Assembly: GCA_001005265.1 (NCBI GenBank) | Contig: CP011392.1 | Coordinates: 1,423,902-1,487,901 of the forward strand | From: Dehalogenimonas sp. WBC-2 | Lineage (GTDB): Bacteria > Chloroflexota > Dehalococcoidia > Dehalococcoidales > Dehalococcoidaceae | DNA length: 64,000 nucleotides | Reading direction: 5' to 3' | In this document: piece after piece, positions 46,903 through 55,657 of the stretch | Layout of the letters: each line of letters begins with the position of its first letter | Position numbering within the stretch: the stretch's first letter is position 1 | The notes under the pieces: generated by a model | Databases searched by the model: none | What the model was told of the DNA's origin: nothing | What the model saw: only the letters and a program-made list of their open reading frames with translations | Translations under genes and position numbers: made by a program

Positions 46903-48222
46903 TTACACTTTATTTTGATCACTTGAAGAGTGAAGAGCATTACATGAAACATAGTTTGGAAAATTATTATCAATCATCTGTTCATTTAACGCACTGATAT
47001 TTCCGGTAAGAAGACCAGCAATAAATTCTCCTATTTGTTTCAGGAGAAGAAAATCGCTCGTTTGGTCAAGCGCACGAGAGGCAAAGCGGAAAGCTTGATC
47101 TAAATCCCCAACCTTTAATGATGCTTCTGCTGCCCTAAATGAAGCCTTGTCAGTTTTTATCCAATAGTTTGAAGATTGGTACAGACTTAATGCTTGCGCT
47201 GGATTTCCCGCCTCGATAGCCATCTCCATTCTGGATTCCAAGCTTGGAAGTAGCGCCGTTTCAAAAGTTTCATCCTGGATTTCGTGATTTCCGAGACATC
47301 CGCCATAGCATCGACCAGTTGTTTTATGAACGCATTGACTGCATTCTACAAAGCAACCTTCGTTTAACAGGCGATAGTCGATATTGTTTAGAAACCAATC
47401 CTTTAGTTCTCGCTCATTGTGAAAATCCAACAAATTTATCCTGCTCAGGTTAGATAGGGCGAAACATCGTAGAACTTTTAAATCTGGTGTTACATCAAGG
47501 GCGGGTTCACAAACTCCCATAACTGACGCAGTCGCAGGATGATACTGTCTCACCCATGCAAGCTGTTGTTCATTGAAAAAACAGACTGGCAGAGGGCAAT
47601 CCAATAATGCTTCAATGTTTAATCGCGCGGCTTCCTGGAGCATTATGAAACATCTATCTGCAATCAAACCGAACTGGGACGGGGAAACTACTTTAGAAGG
47701 GCAACCAAGTATTGGATTTGCAACGGTCCAACTGAAATTCGACCGGGCAAATTTATGAGCAAGATCAGGAATAAAATTAGTATCGAAATCCGGCCGCCAT
47801 ACATTAAAGCTTAGAGATACTCTAAAACCTTTCCGAATTGCTATTTCAACATTTCGTATCACCTTATTAAAGTGTTTAGGATTAAGATAGCCCTTCGGTT
47901 CATTGATATTGAAACCAATTGAGACATCTTCGGGACAAATATTGTCAAGAAGTTGTTTATTAAAGATGCCACCAGTAAGTATCCTTAACCCTATCCAAGG
48001 GCAACTTTGGCGCATCGTTTTAACTATACTACCCAGTTTGGGATGCAGAAACGGTTCACCTCCCAACAAAGAGAGGAAAGGCAATCTCGAATCATGCGCC
48101 CATTTTGAAAACCGCATGATATTTTCATCTGAAATTAGACTATGCTTGCCCTTCTGCTGTTCCGCTTTTTCAAAACAATAAGGGCATGAGTTACTACAAG
48201 CTGGAGTTAGGACTAAATTCAT
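46903..48222 (-). CDS. Radical SAM protein with SPASM-like C-terminal cysteines
   Basis: A 439-residue enzyme. The radical SAM cluster is ACSNSCPYCFEKAE near residue 9; SLLGGEPFLHPKL is the SAM-binding GGE motif. A C-terminal Cys-rich region (GVCEP, CFVECSQCVHKTTGRCYGGCLGNHE) is the SPASM pattern that holds auxiliary Fe-S clusters in peptide- or protein-modifying enzymes. The last 110 residues look like TPR-type helices (AAEASLKVGDLDQAFRFASRAL), suited to protein binding. Last gene of the rdhA-containing minus-strand cluster. Confidence 0.87.
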   Translation of the reverse strand: MNLVLTPACSNSCPYCFEKAEQQKGKHSLISDENIMRFSKWAHDSRLPFLSLLGGEPFLHPKLGSIVKTMRQSCPWIGLRILTGGIFNKQLLDNICPEDVSIGFNINEPKGYLNPKHFNKVIRNVEIAIRKGFRVSLSFNVWRPDFDTNFIPDLAHKFARSNFSWTVANPILGCPSKVVSPSQFGLIADRCFIMLQEAARLNIEALLDCPLPVCFFNEQQLAWVRQYHPATASVMGVCEPALDVTPDLKVLRCFALSNLSRINLLDFHNERELKDWFLNNIDYRLLNEGCFVECSQCVHKTTGRCYGGCLGNHEIQDETFETALLPSLESRMEMAIEAGNPAQALSLYQSSNYWIKTDKASFRAAEASLKVGDLDQAFRFASRALDQTSDFLLLKQIGEFIAGLLTGNISALNEQMIDNNFPNYVSCNALHSSSDQNKV

Positions 48223-48341
48223 TTTACTTTCACTCTGATAATTTTAACTGAATCAGGGATACAACAGCGTTTTTAAGTAAAAATATCACCAAATTTTTAA
48301 TTATATATTATCACTTTATACTCGTTATTAGTCAATATATT

Positions 48342-48869
48342 CTAAGTATCATCAATAATAGCAGAAAGCATTGGGAGTGAATTTGAAGCTGTATTTTCAA
48401 TTACTATATTACCTTCTTTTAAGCCACGGCATATCCCACTAACCTTAACAACTTGTCCCGTCATCTTGATAATGTCATCGGTAACAAATTCTAATCCTGG
48501 TGACACCATACATCTCACACAATACTTCCCCTCTGGGACACCAGCATCCAATTCAACCCAATTAGATGATCCGCTTGAGAATCCAATACCTCTGATTGTT
48601 CCCTCAATATGGACTTCTTTATTAAGATACATGCTAGCCAAGACTGGATCAAGTAAGGCGTTATATAAAACATCAATAGGGGTGGCTTTAACCCCCCCTG
48701 TGGTGGGCGGTAGTGTTTCTGAAGGTGGTAGCGTTTTCGTTACTGAAAGAGTCGTTACCGAAGTTGTATTTGCTAACGAACCGAACGCAAATACTAAGCT
48801 CAGTACCACTGCAAGTATTACTGGAGATGTGACCACCATGGCCTTTTTTAGATATTCAACGTCTTTCAT
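48342..48869 (-). CDS. Exported OB-fold protein (tRNA_anti-like)
   Basis: A 175-residue protein with an N-terminal hydrophobic segment (residues 10-33, signal or anchor), a Thr/Pro-rich linker, then an OB-fold-like domain: KEVHIEGTIRGIGF, WVELDAG, CVRCMVSP and DIIKMTGQVVKVSGICRGL. The layout matches small OB-fold tRNA_anti-like proteins of unknown role. It contains three Cys in the outer domain. It lies just downstream of rdhA, where rdhB would normally be, but has only one membrane segment and no RdhB pattern. Confidence 0.65.
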   Translation of the reverse strand: MKDVEYLKKAMVVTSPVILAVVLSLVFAFGSLANTTSVTTLSVTKTLPPSETLPPTTGGVKATPIDVLYNALLDPVLASMYLNKEVHIEGTIRGIGFSSGSSNWVELDAGVPEGKYCVRCMVSPGLEFVTDDIIKMTGQVVKVSGICRGLKEGNIVIENTASNSLPMLSAIIDDT

Positions 48870-48918
48870 CTAACAATATTCCTTCAATGATCATCAAGTG
48901 ACTTATTACCATACACCC

Positions 48919-48950
48919 CCGGGAGGGGGCAGTTGACCACCCCCTCCCGG
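48919..48950 (-). terminator. Strong hairpin after rdhA
   Basis: CCGGGAGGGGG and CCCCCTCCCGG form an 11-bp stem with a ten-base loop, lying between the rdhA stop and the OB-fold gene. A T tract is weak, so it may act as a partial terminator or as an mRNA 3'-end stabiliser that sets the rdhA level above its downstream genes. Confidence 0.65.
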
Positions 48951-49013
48951 TATCGGCAAACTACAATAGACGTTTACTTCATACGGTCTCTAGTGTTGCA
49001 GAGATCATCGAAA

Positions 49014-50498
49014 TTAAGTCTCCGCTATGTGCTGACCGTACTTAGCATGCTCCTCATTCCACCATTCGGCAGCCCTTGGATTAAAGGTAGCGTCGCTATC
49101 AGGATTATGCTCCGAGTTAATACCCGCAGTTCCGTAGCCAAACAAACCATCCATATTGGTGAAGAAACTATTAAAGACGGGTGAAACGGAGGCTATTTGT
49201 TTTACCATCACATGGATTGATGCCGAATTATGTTTGGTAAAAACGCAGTTTGCTGTGCATAAGAGACAGAAATTCAGTAGGAAGAACCCGTCCCTGCATA
49301 GATTCATTTTGTTCTGGAACGCCTTTTTGCCAGGATTCGACCAAGGTCCGTAAACATCCCAGCTCCTGGGTTCACCTACAATCGCTCCACCCGGGCAGGC
49401 ATCACTGCAGCGATGACAACTGTCGCAAAATCGCATAGCACCAGAATCAATTGGTTTATCAGGAGCGAGAGGGAGATCTGTTAGTATCATTCCAGAACTG
49501 CCAGCACTTCCCATACCGTATACAGGATTAAGTGAGTTTCCCGGGCGTCCCAGTTCGTTCATACCAGCCAAAACACCTACAGCCGGAGCGGGAGCCATGC
49601 CACCACCGCCGTGAAGCGACTGATAATACAAGGCTGCAATGAAACGATGAGCGGAACTGGCTTCCATCTGCATGTTCCTATTCCCCAGATAGTGTGCCGA
49701 TTTTACCATGCCACCAGGTGCCCTGGACCACATATCATTGCTCTCTTGGTAGAAACCCAGCGAATAGTACATCTGGACGTTGCCGGGGATTACTTTTTTC
49801 CCGGCCGCATTTGTATAACCTTCGTCGACATTTTCAACAACGCAGTTGTTGGAATACAAAAGTTGTTTTTGGCGCTGGTCAAACAGAGTACTGCCAATAA
49901 CATCAGACCCAAAAAATCTCCGTGCTACTTTCAGCATACGCGCATTCTCTTCAGGTGTACCCTGATATTTTGGTATACCTTCGGTTTGAATTTCTGCGGG
50001 GCCTCGTGGTACTTCGCCTACGTGTGGGTTTCTGATTGCTCCTTGTGTAGGAAAATAAGCCGCCTTATCCGCTACCCAAGGAAACGAAGCCCCAGGGGGG
50101 GCTGTAACAGACTGCCTCAGCGCCCAGTCTTTAACCGTATAGCCAGGTCTGTTTTCTTTCATCCAATTAATCTTATTGTCCCTTGCTCGTGCGCTGAGCT
50201 CTTCCCAATAACCCGGTTTGAAACCAAATTCTGTACCGTGATATTTTTCAGGGACACTTGTATCGTTACAGGCTATTCTTGAATCGCAAGGCTTTAGGGT
50301 ATTCCAATCAATTTCTACTGTGGGTTCGTCAACCTCCTTGACCCACCAAGGATTCTTGAATATGGCTGCATCATCTGACTTCATCTCGTCAAGATCATGG
50401 TAGACAGGTAAGGTCAAAGCAGCGGCACCTGTGGCTACCATCCCTAGAGATTTCATGAAAGTTCGTCTACTTACTGTGCTGTGAAATAACTCAGACAT
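49014..50498 (-). CDS. Reductive dehalogenase catalytic subunit (RdhA), orphan
   Basis: A 494-residue corrinoid/Fe-S enzyme that would remove halogen from organohalides as terminal electron acceptors, outside the cytoplasmic membrane. The N-terminus has the Tat signal SRRTFMKSLGMVATGAAALTL. Two Fe-S motifs are near the C-terminus: CDSCHRCSDACPGG and CLLCTANCVF, the second with an unusual Val where Pro is expected. HGGGGMAPAPAVGVLAGMNELGR is the corrinoid-binding region. No rdhB anchor gene is adjacent. Substrate cannot be predicted. ATG 50498 follows AAAGGAGAA. Confidence 0.95.
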   Translation of the reverse strand: MSELFHSTVSRRTFMKSLGMVATGAAALTLPVYHDLDEMKSDDAAIFKNPWWVKEVDEPTVEIDWNTLKPCDSRIACNDTSVPEKYHGTEFGFKPGYWEELSARARDNKINWMKENRPGYTVKDWALRQSVTAPPGASFPWVADKAAYFPTQGAIRNPHVGEVPRGPAEIQTEGIPKYQGTPEENARMLKVARRFFGSDVIGSTLFDQRQKQLLYSNNCVVENVDEGYTNAAGKKVIPGNVQMYYSLGFYQESNDMWSRAPGGMVKSAHYLGNRNMQMEASSAHRFIAALYYQSLHGGGGMAPAPAVGVLAGMNELGRPGNSLNPVYGMGSAGSSGMILTDLPLAPDKPIDSGAMRFCDSCHRCSDACPGGAIVGEPRSWDVYGPWSNPGKKAFQNKMNLCRDGFFLLNFCLLCTANCVFTKHNSASIHVMVKQIASVSPVFNSFFTNMDGLFGYGTAGINSEHNPDSDATFNPRAAEWWNEEHAKYGQHIAET

Positions 50499-50583
50499 TC
50501 TTATTCTCCTTTCGATTCTTTTCAGTCTTTCCTGAACGCCACTCAGTCTCTCCTGAGAGTCATTCTTGTGGCCCTTACCTCCT

Positions 50584-51441
50584 CTATACTGCTATTAGTT
50601 CTCTCCTGTCTTTTGGTAAATTCAACAGAGAAACCGAACTTCTAGTCTGATAAGGTTGTATTTCACCGAAACCAAATGGAAAAAGGCTTTTTACCTCCCA
50701 TTCCAGCTTCTCTTCGCCCGAAAAATGATAAACAGTTGTCAGATGGTGTCTGGCTGCCTCTGCCGCCTGCTCCATATCTGAAGGAGTAGGCCGCCGCCAT
50801 GGGTTGTCACCGGATTTGAAATAGGGCAGGATCATAAAAGGAATATTTCTGTCTATGCCGGCCACGAACTTAGCGATACGTTCAATCTCATCTATGTCCA
50901 TATACTCTGGGATCAACACCGATTCTACTATGATCTTTTTGCCCATCTGGTAGGTCTTTACCAGGTTCTCAAGCACTGCTTTGTTGGATTTCCCTGTATA
51001 GTCAATATTGATGCTGTCTGTCAGTGCTTTAATGCCGAACTCCACTTTGTCCGTATGTGTTAAATCAGGCATATGATAACCATTGGTCAGCAGTACATTG
51101 TTACAGCCAAACCTTCTATGCAGAGCCACAGTAACCGCGGGATAAGCGGGATCCAGACCTGCCTCTTGGCCTTCCAATATCACCTGCTTGAGCTTAAATG
51201 GTTCCAATATCTCCATCACTTCTTCCAAAAACAGAAACTTTTCAGGTGGAGTTGCTAAGCCTGACGGGTCTTTAAGGACATTGGGTCCGTCGTGATTGAA
51301 ATCCTGCAGCATTGGGCTGTAAATCCGCCTTCGGCAGTAACAACCGCGGCACTCAATATTGCATCCCCAGAAGAAAAGGCAGACTTCATGTGTGTCCGGT
51401 GTGTAGGCAATGTGGTAAATATTGGTTGGTGTCTTAGTCAT
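50584..51441 (-). CDS. Radical SAM protein, activating-enzyme-like
   Basis: About 285 residues. The cluster motif is GCNIECRGCYC (CxxxCxxC, with a further Cys directly after), followed by KQVILEGQEAGLDP as a degenerate GGE motif and VLLTNGYHMPDL. The compact length and order resemble pyruvate-formate-lyase-activating-type enzymes, which make glycyl radicals, but no glycyl-radical partner is present. The four-Cys run CRGCYC is unusual. ATG 51441 overlaps the upstream gene's end (ATGACTAA). It directly precedes rdhA, about 85 bases upstream. Confidence 0.82.
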   Translation of the reverse strand: MTKTPTNIYHIAYTPDTHEVCLFFWGCNIECRGCYCRRRIYSPMLQDFNHDGPNVLKDPSGLATPPEKFLFLEEVMEILEPFKLKQVILEGQEAGLDPAYPAVTVALHRRFGCNNVLLTNGYHMPDLTHTDKVEFGIKALTDSINIDYTGKSNKAVLENLVKTYQMGKKIIVESVLIPEYMDIDEIERIAKFVAGIDRNIPFMILPYFKSGDNPWRRPTPSDMEQAAEAARHHLTTVYHFSGEEKLEWEVKSLFPFGFGEIQPYQTRSSVSLLNLPKDRRELIAV

Positions 51442-51751
51442 CTTCATACACCCCACATTTTTTGAACTCATTGATTATCAGTTCAGCATTATCATGAAAG
51501 GTAACAAGGGGCTGCACCGTGAATTCAGACAAGCAATACATCGGAAAGTCGATAAGGTGTTGTACCAATTCGCTGTGGGAGTCAACGTTGAAAATAATGA
51601 AACCACCACCCGCGGTGAAGCTGTAAGCGCTTTCGACAATACCCTCATTCATCTTCACCTTAATCCAATCCTGAGATCTTCGGAGGAATTCAACCTTGGT
51701 TTTATAGCCGTCTGGATAAATAGTTTGCTTACCGTTGACTAAATATTGCAT
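51434..51751 (-). CDS. Muconolactone-isomerase-like small protein
   Basis: A 105-residue protein of the dimeric alpha/beta-barrel type: KVEFLRRSQDWIKVKMNEGIVESAYSF, then GGGFIIFNVDSHSELVQHLIDFPMY and FTVQPLVTF, matching the muconolactone delta-isomerase-like family where GG-x-x-I-x-NVDS-x-E-L and P-L are conserved. In the clade its substrate is unknown; a role binding or rearranging a small aromatic is only a guess. It overlaps both neighbours by 8-13 bases, so it belongs to the same operon as the radical SAM enzymes. Confidence 0.75.
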   Translation of the reverse strand: MQYLVNGKQTIYPDGYKTKVEFLRRSQDWIKVKMNEGIVESAYSFTAGGGFIIFNVDSHSELVQHLIDFPMYCLSEFTVQPLVTFHDNAELIINEFKKCGVYEDD

Positions 51752-53181
51752 GGGTGACTCTCAAGCAACAATCGTTTGCATCGTTTATTGAACTTCACAA
51801 GTACCGTTTGTGTTTGTATCAATTTATATAATTCGTGCAAGAATTTAATAGGATTAGTAAAAATTATTAGGAAATAAGAAGGATCATGTTTAAGGGTAAA
51901 TCTGAATCGTTCAAGAGCATAAGTTTGCCTGAAATTCAAGACAGCCTCATCAATCAAATTCTGTGGTATGAGACTCAGATTTATTTGATTACGGTATAGC
52001 CCGGACATGTTATTAGTCCAATCAGAAATTGTACTAACTGGGGAAATCGTTCCTTGTTTTAAACAATAATCGTATAACGCACTCCCGGGGAAGGGCACAA
52101 ACTGATTGTACATATAATAGGGATGATCCAACCTCCTCAAAAGATCATGAGTCAAGTAAAAATCTTCGGTGGTTTCCTCTGGGAATCCATACATGAGGTA
52201 TATTGTGGTTCGTATTTTATGCTTTATTAATAACCAGAAGGTCTTTTCGACTTGCTCAATTTTTATATCTTTTTGAACAAAATCCAACATGCGCTGACTA
52301 CCTGATTCAACACCTAATCCGATTTCTATGCAGCCAGCGCGAGCCATGAGTTTGATATCATTTTCATTAATATCTGCCCTAGAATCACAATACCATTTAA
52401 TCTTAATTCTTCGGTCTATAATGGTATTGCAAAACTCCCGCAATCTTTTACGATTAAAAGTAAAATTGTCCTCGTTAAATTTAATGAATCTAGTGTTGTA
52501 TTTTTCTTGCAGGTGTTCAATCTGTGAAACAATTCTTTGAGCTGATAAATAACCTATGTAACCTTTGTTATACGACTTGTTATAGCAAAAGGTGCATCTG
52601 TGTATGCAACCTCGGCTTGTGTTTAGACCTAGAGACGTATATTTTTTTACATCTACCAAATGCCAGGCCGGGTCTGGTAATTCTTCAAGGTTCTTAATAA
52701 ACGGACGGGGTTCGTTGAAAATTAGCTTGCCGTCATGCTTAAAAACCAACCCTTTGATTTCCTCCAACTTGGGTTCCCCTTTTTCAAGGTTGTTGGCAAG
52801 TTCCAGTAAGGTATATTCACCGGCACCAACAACTACAAAGTCCACATAAGGCTCCGAAATCACCTTATCTGGAAGGACGCTCGGCAAAACGTTACCCCAG
52901 ACAATTTTGGCCTCGGGGAAAATATTTTTGAACTCTCGGGATTGAGAAATGGAACCCTCAATATTTGGGCCAGCAAGGGCTGAAAAACCAATCACATCGG
53001 GATTGAAAGAGATGAAGTCTTCTGGTTTTCTATGGTCGATAAAATTATCGAATATCTGAACCGAATGGCCATTTTTTTCCAATACCGCGGCGATACAAAA
53101 TATCCCACTCGGTACATTTGAGACCTTTGTATAGAATTCCTTGTATGCTGGAGTTGCTGAATTAACCAATAAGACTTTCAT
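51739..53181 (-). CDS. B12-binding-domain radical SAM protein
   Basis: A 480-residue enzyme. Residues 1-130 form a cobalamin-binding-type Rossmann domain (MKVLLVNSATPAY, PSGIFCIAAVLEKNGHSVQIFD, PDVIGFSALAG) without the DxHxxG His-on motif. The radical SAM core follows with TSRGCIHRCTFCYNKSY near residue 190, NFNEDNF-type FIKFNEDNF, and GLGVESGSQRMLDF. Such enzymes methylate or rearrange unactivated carbons. It begins the intact part of the rdhA cluster. Confidence 0.9.
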   Translation of the reverse strand: MKVLLVNSATPAYKEFYTKVSNVPSGIFCIAAVLEKNGHSVQIFDNFIDHRKPEDFISFNPDVIGFSALAGPNIEGSISQSREFKNIFPEAKIVWGNVLPSVLPDKVISEPYVDFVVVGAGEYTLLELANNLEKGEPKLEEIKGLVFKHDGKLIFNEPRPFIKNLEELPDPAWHLVDVKKYTSLGLNTSRGCIHRCTFCYNKSYNKGYIGYLSAQRIVSQIEHLQEKYNTRFIKFNEDNFTFNRKRLREFCNTIIDRRIKIKWYCDSRADINENDIKLMARAGCIEIGLGVESGSQRMLDFVQKDIKIEQVEKTFWLLIKHKIRTTIYLMYGFPEETTEDFYLTHDLLRRLDHPYYMYNQFVPFPGSALYDYCLKQGTISPVSTISDWTNNMSGLYRNQINLSLIPQNLIDEAVLNFRQTYALERFRFTLKHDPSYFLIIFTNPIKFLHELYKLIQTQTVLVKFNKRCKRLLLESHPCNI

Positions 53182-53234
53182 ACAGGTCTCCCATCACAAA
53201 TAATTTTGATTAACGAATAAATCTACCAAACTGC

Positions 53235-53607
53235 TTATACTTTCCTGTCTGCCTTTAAAGGACCAACAACTTTTAGAAAAAACAAACCCCACGGTGAACC
53301 CCGATTACACTCAGGGACGTCCACGGGAGGGGTTCCACAGTCTTCCAGCCACCGGTTGAGTCGCGCATCCGGGGCACCCTGATTTCCCCCACCGTAGGGT
53401 TTGTTACAACAAATAGTCTTGTTTCCGATTAAACCTTGGATAAATCCAGCTTTCTGTTCTGACTCCATTTTGGAAACATCTCAGCATTGAGTTGGCAGGT
53501 TCTATCCAGTTCTCTCTTAACAAAGGATAATCAGCACCCTCAGGATTATTAAACACCTCAAGTTTCTTCATAAACTCTTTTCGGCTCATCTGGCATGTAA
53601 TGGTCAT
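53235..53607 (-). pseudogene. Frameshifted small gene at the head of the rdhA cluster
   Basis: From ATG 53607 the frame reads TCQMSRKEFMKKLEVFNNP, LLRENWIEPANSMLRCFQ, then breaks at an AAAA run near 53.47 kb; the next frame continues MESEQKAGFIQGLIG, NKTICCNKPYGGGNQG, APDARLNRWLEDCG and WGLFFLKVVGPLKADRKV. Removing one A joins them into a protein of about 123 residues. Both halves look protein-like. The product is soluble, with five or six Cys, and I do not recognise it. It could also be two overlapping genes, which is less likely. Confidence 0.55.
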
Positions 53608-53706
53608 ATTAAATTGCCATCCAATACTTTCACCTATTCTAGTTAGCAATATTAACCTTACTTGTCGATATTTACATCGTACTAAGGTACATATCTGTAT
53701 CAGCAT

Positions 53707-53864
53707 TTAGATAGTTTGGTTAGTGTCATTTAGACCGGTCTATTTAGAACTATATTATTATATTAAATTACTATCAAACTAACTAAATATATGTTAACAG
53801 TACTATTGACAATATATGTCGGCAGCACTACTATCTAATCATCAAAAGTATTTGTGTTGGAGTT
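53707..53864. promoter_or_regulatory. Divergent control region between the rdhA cluster and the two-component genes
   Basis: For the kinase gene: TTGACA (53806-53811), 17-bp spacer, TACTAT (53829-53834), start near 53841, then GGAG before ATG 53865. For the other strand: an AT-rich stretch (TATTATTATATTAAATTA) and, near the leftward start, the perfect palindrome TAGACCGGTCTA at 53731-53742. ATAGTTTGGTTAGT near 53711 and TATCAAACTAACTA near 53771 form a loose inverted pair. These are candidate binding sites for the response regulator encoded next door. Confidence 0.55.
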
Positions 53865-55631
53865 ATGGATAGTTACAGTTTACCCGTATACGACTCTACC
53901 CTCCTTGTTCTGGACTCACTCGCCTCCGGAATAGTCCTTATTGACCCAGACTCCCATCGTATTTGCTGGATAAATAAGGCGGGCTTGCAACTTATCGGCG
54001 GTTCATTAGCAGAGGTAACAGACCACCTTTGTCACGGTTTCATTTGTTCCGCTGAGAAAAATAAATGTCCGGTTCTAGATTTGGGGCAAGAAGTTGATAG
54101 ATCCGAAAGAATCCTAATCTCAATAGACGGCCGACATATTCCTATCATCAAAAGCGTGAACAGGCTTCAACTAGGTGATAAAGAGTACTTGTGTGAAGCC
54201 TTCACTGATATCAGTGAATTGAAAAAGAGCCAGGCTAACTGCTCAAAGGCTGAGTATGCCTTAGATCATGCAACTGACCTAATATGCTGGCTAAATGACA
54301 CTGGTGATATTGTTTACGTTAACAATTCAATGGTGCAACGCCTTGGCTACCAAAAACAAATACTACTCCAGATGCATATATGGGATATTTGCCCCAAATT
54401 ACCCGAAAAGCAATGGCCAATATGCCGGGACAATTTAATAAGAAACAATCGACTTCAAGGGGAGTTCACACTGCGAACATACGGCCGGCAAAATTTCAAT
54501 GTGGAAATAAGTGCCAGTCATTCTGTTTTCGATAATGAGCAATATATATGTGTCATCATTCGTGATCTTACCGAGCGCAAAATTAGTGAGCAGAAATTAT
54601 GCTCTAAACAGGCCGAACTTCAGATAATGCTTGAGCAAATGCCCTGCATGCTTTGGACGCTTGGTACCGATCTCCGGTTCACATCTTTCTCCGGAAGTGG
54701 TTTAAAGTCCGCTGGTCGAAAACCCGAGGATTTTATAGGAAAAACGATGTTTGAATATTCTTCTCAATTCGACGAAAAATCCATTCTTATAAAAGCATAT
54801 AGAAATGCCCTCAAAGGCTCACCTGCATCATATGAACAAAAAACCGTATCGAATGACAGATATCTCCTATGTCATGTTCGGCCGATGTGCGCTGATGACG
54901 AGAGTGTGATCGGAATCATTGGCGTTGGAATAGATGTCACAGAGCAAAAAGCTTGGGAGAAAAAAATCATTGATAATGAGAAAAAAATAAAACATCTTGC
55001 TCATGCCTATGTAAAGGCGCAGGAAAAAGAACGGGAATGGTTAACACTGGAAATTCACGACCGGATTATTCAGCCACTATCCAGTATGTCACATGCACTG
55101 GATGCTATTATATCCAACAAGACCGTATCAAGCGATGTGAGAAAAATCGGAAACGCTGCATTATCACAACTGATTATAGCAATCACAGAAACTCGCACTA
55201 TTATGCGTGAGCTTTATCCTGCGACCTTGACCAGATATGGTTTAATGCGCGTACTATCAACAGAAATTAATCAATTACATGACGACATGGGTTGTAAAGT
55301 CGAATTCACACACCAGTGTGATCAGGATGTACCTCATGACATTCAGACGACTTTTTATCGCGTGGCACATGAAGCTATACTCAACATTAAAAGACATTCT
55401 GAAGCTAAGAACGTTTATGTCGCCCTCATATGCGATGACAATATATTTAAAATGACGGTTAATGACGATGGAGTTGGGTTTGACTATAAGGCATTTAGCA
55501 ATAAGCATTTGCCAGGTGGTTTGGAAAGCATGAAACAACGCACGGAAATCATCGGTGGTAAATTTCGGCTTCAGAGCACAAAAAATCTAGGTACGAAAAT
55601 ATCAGTGACAATAAACTGGCAAAATACGTAG
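53865..55631 (+). CDS. Histidine kinase with three PAS domains, NarX-type core
   Basis: A 588-residue kinase with no membrane helix. PAS1 carries the cysteine pattern CHGFICSAEKNKCPV; PAS2 (about 135-245) and PAS3 (about 260-370) follow. The HisKA_3 box has REWLTLEIHDRIIQPLSSM with His398, and the HATPase has HEAILNIKRHSEAKN, NDDGVGFDYK and GGLESMKQRTEIIGGKF. A cytoplasmic, cysteine-bearing sensor fits detection of redox state or a small ligand. It is divergent from the rdhA cluster and probably controls it. GGAG precedes the ATG. Confidence 0.92.
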   Translation: MDSYSLPVYDSTLLVLDSLASGIVLIDPDSHRICWINKAGLQLIGGSLAEVTDHLCHGFICSAEKNKCPVLDLGQEVDRSERILISIDGRHIPIIKSVNRLQLGDKEYLCEAFTDISELKKSQANCSKAEYALDHATDLICWLNDTGDIVYVNNSMVQRLGYQKQILLQMHIWDICPKLPEKQWPICRDNLIRNNRLQGEFTLRTYGRQNFNVEISASHSVFDNEQYICVIIRDLTERKISEQKLCSKQAELQIMLEQMPCMLWTLGTDLRFTSFSGSGLKSAGRKPEDFIGKTMFEYSSQFDEKSILIKAYRNALKGSPASYEQKTVSNDRYLLCHVRPMCADDESVIGIIGVGIDVTEQKAWEKKIIDNEKKIKHLAHAYVKAQEKEREWLTLEIHDRIIQPLSSMSHALDAIISNKTVSSDVRKIGNAALSQLIIAITETRTIMRELYPATLTRYGLMRVLSTEINQLHDDMGCKVEFTHQCDQDVPHDIQTTFYRVAHEAILNIKRHSEAKNVYVALICDDNIFKMTVNDDGVGFDYKAFSNKHLPGGLESMKQRTEIIGGKFRLQSTKNLGTKISVTINWQNT

Positions 55632-55657
55632 AATGATACTAAAAAAGGAGTGTTTGT

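Noticed and set aside
48342-48869. OB-fold gene as a diverged rdhB
   Set aside because: RdhB proteins are about 75-105 residues with two or three membrane helices; this one has one hydrophobic segment and a soluble beta domain.
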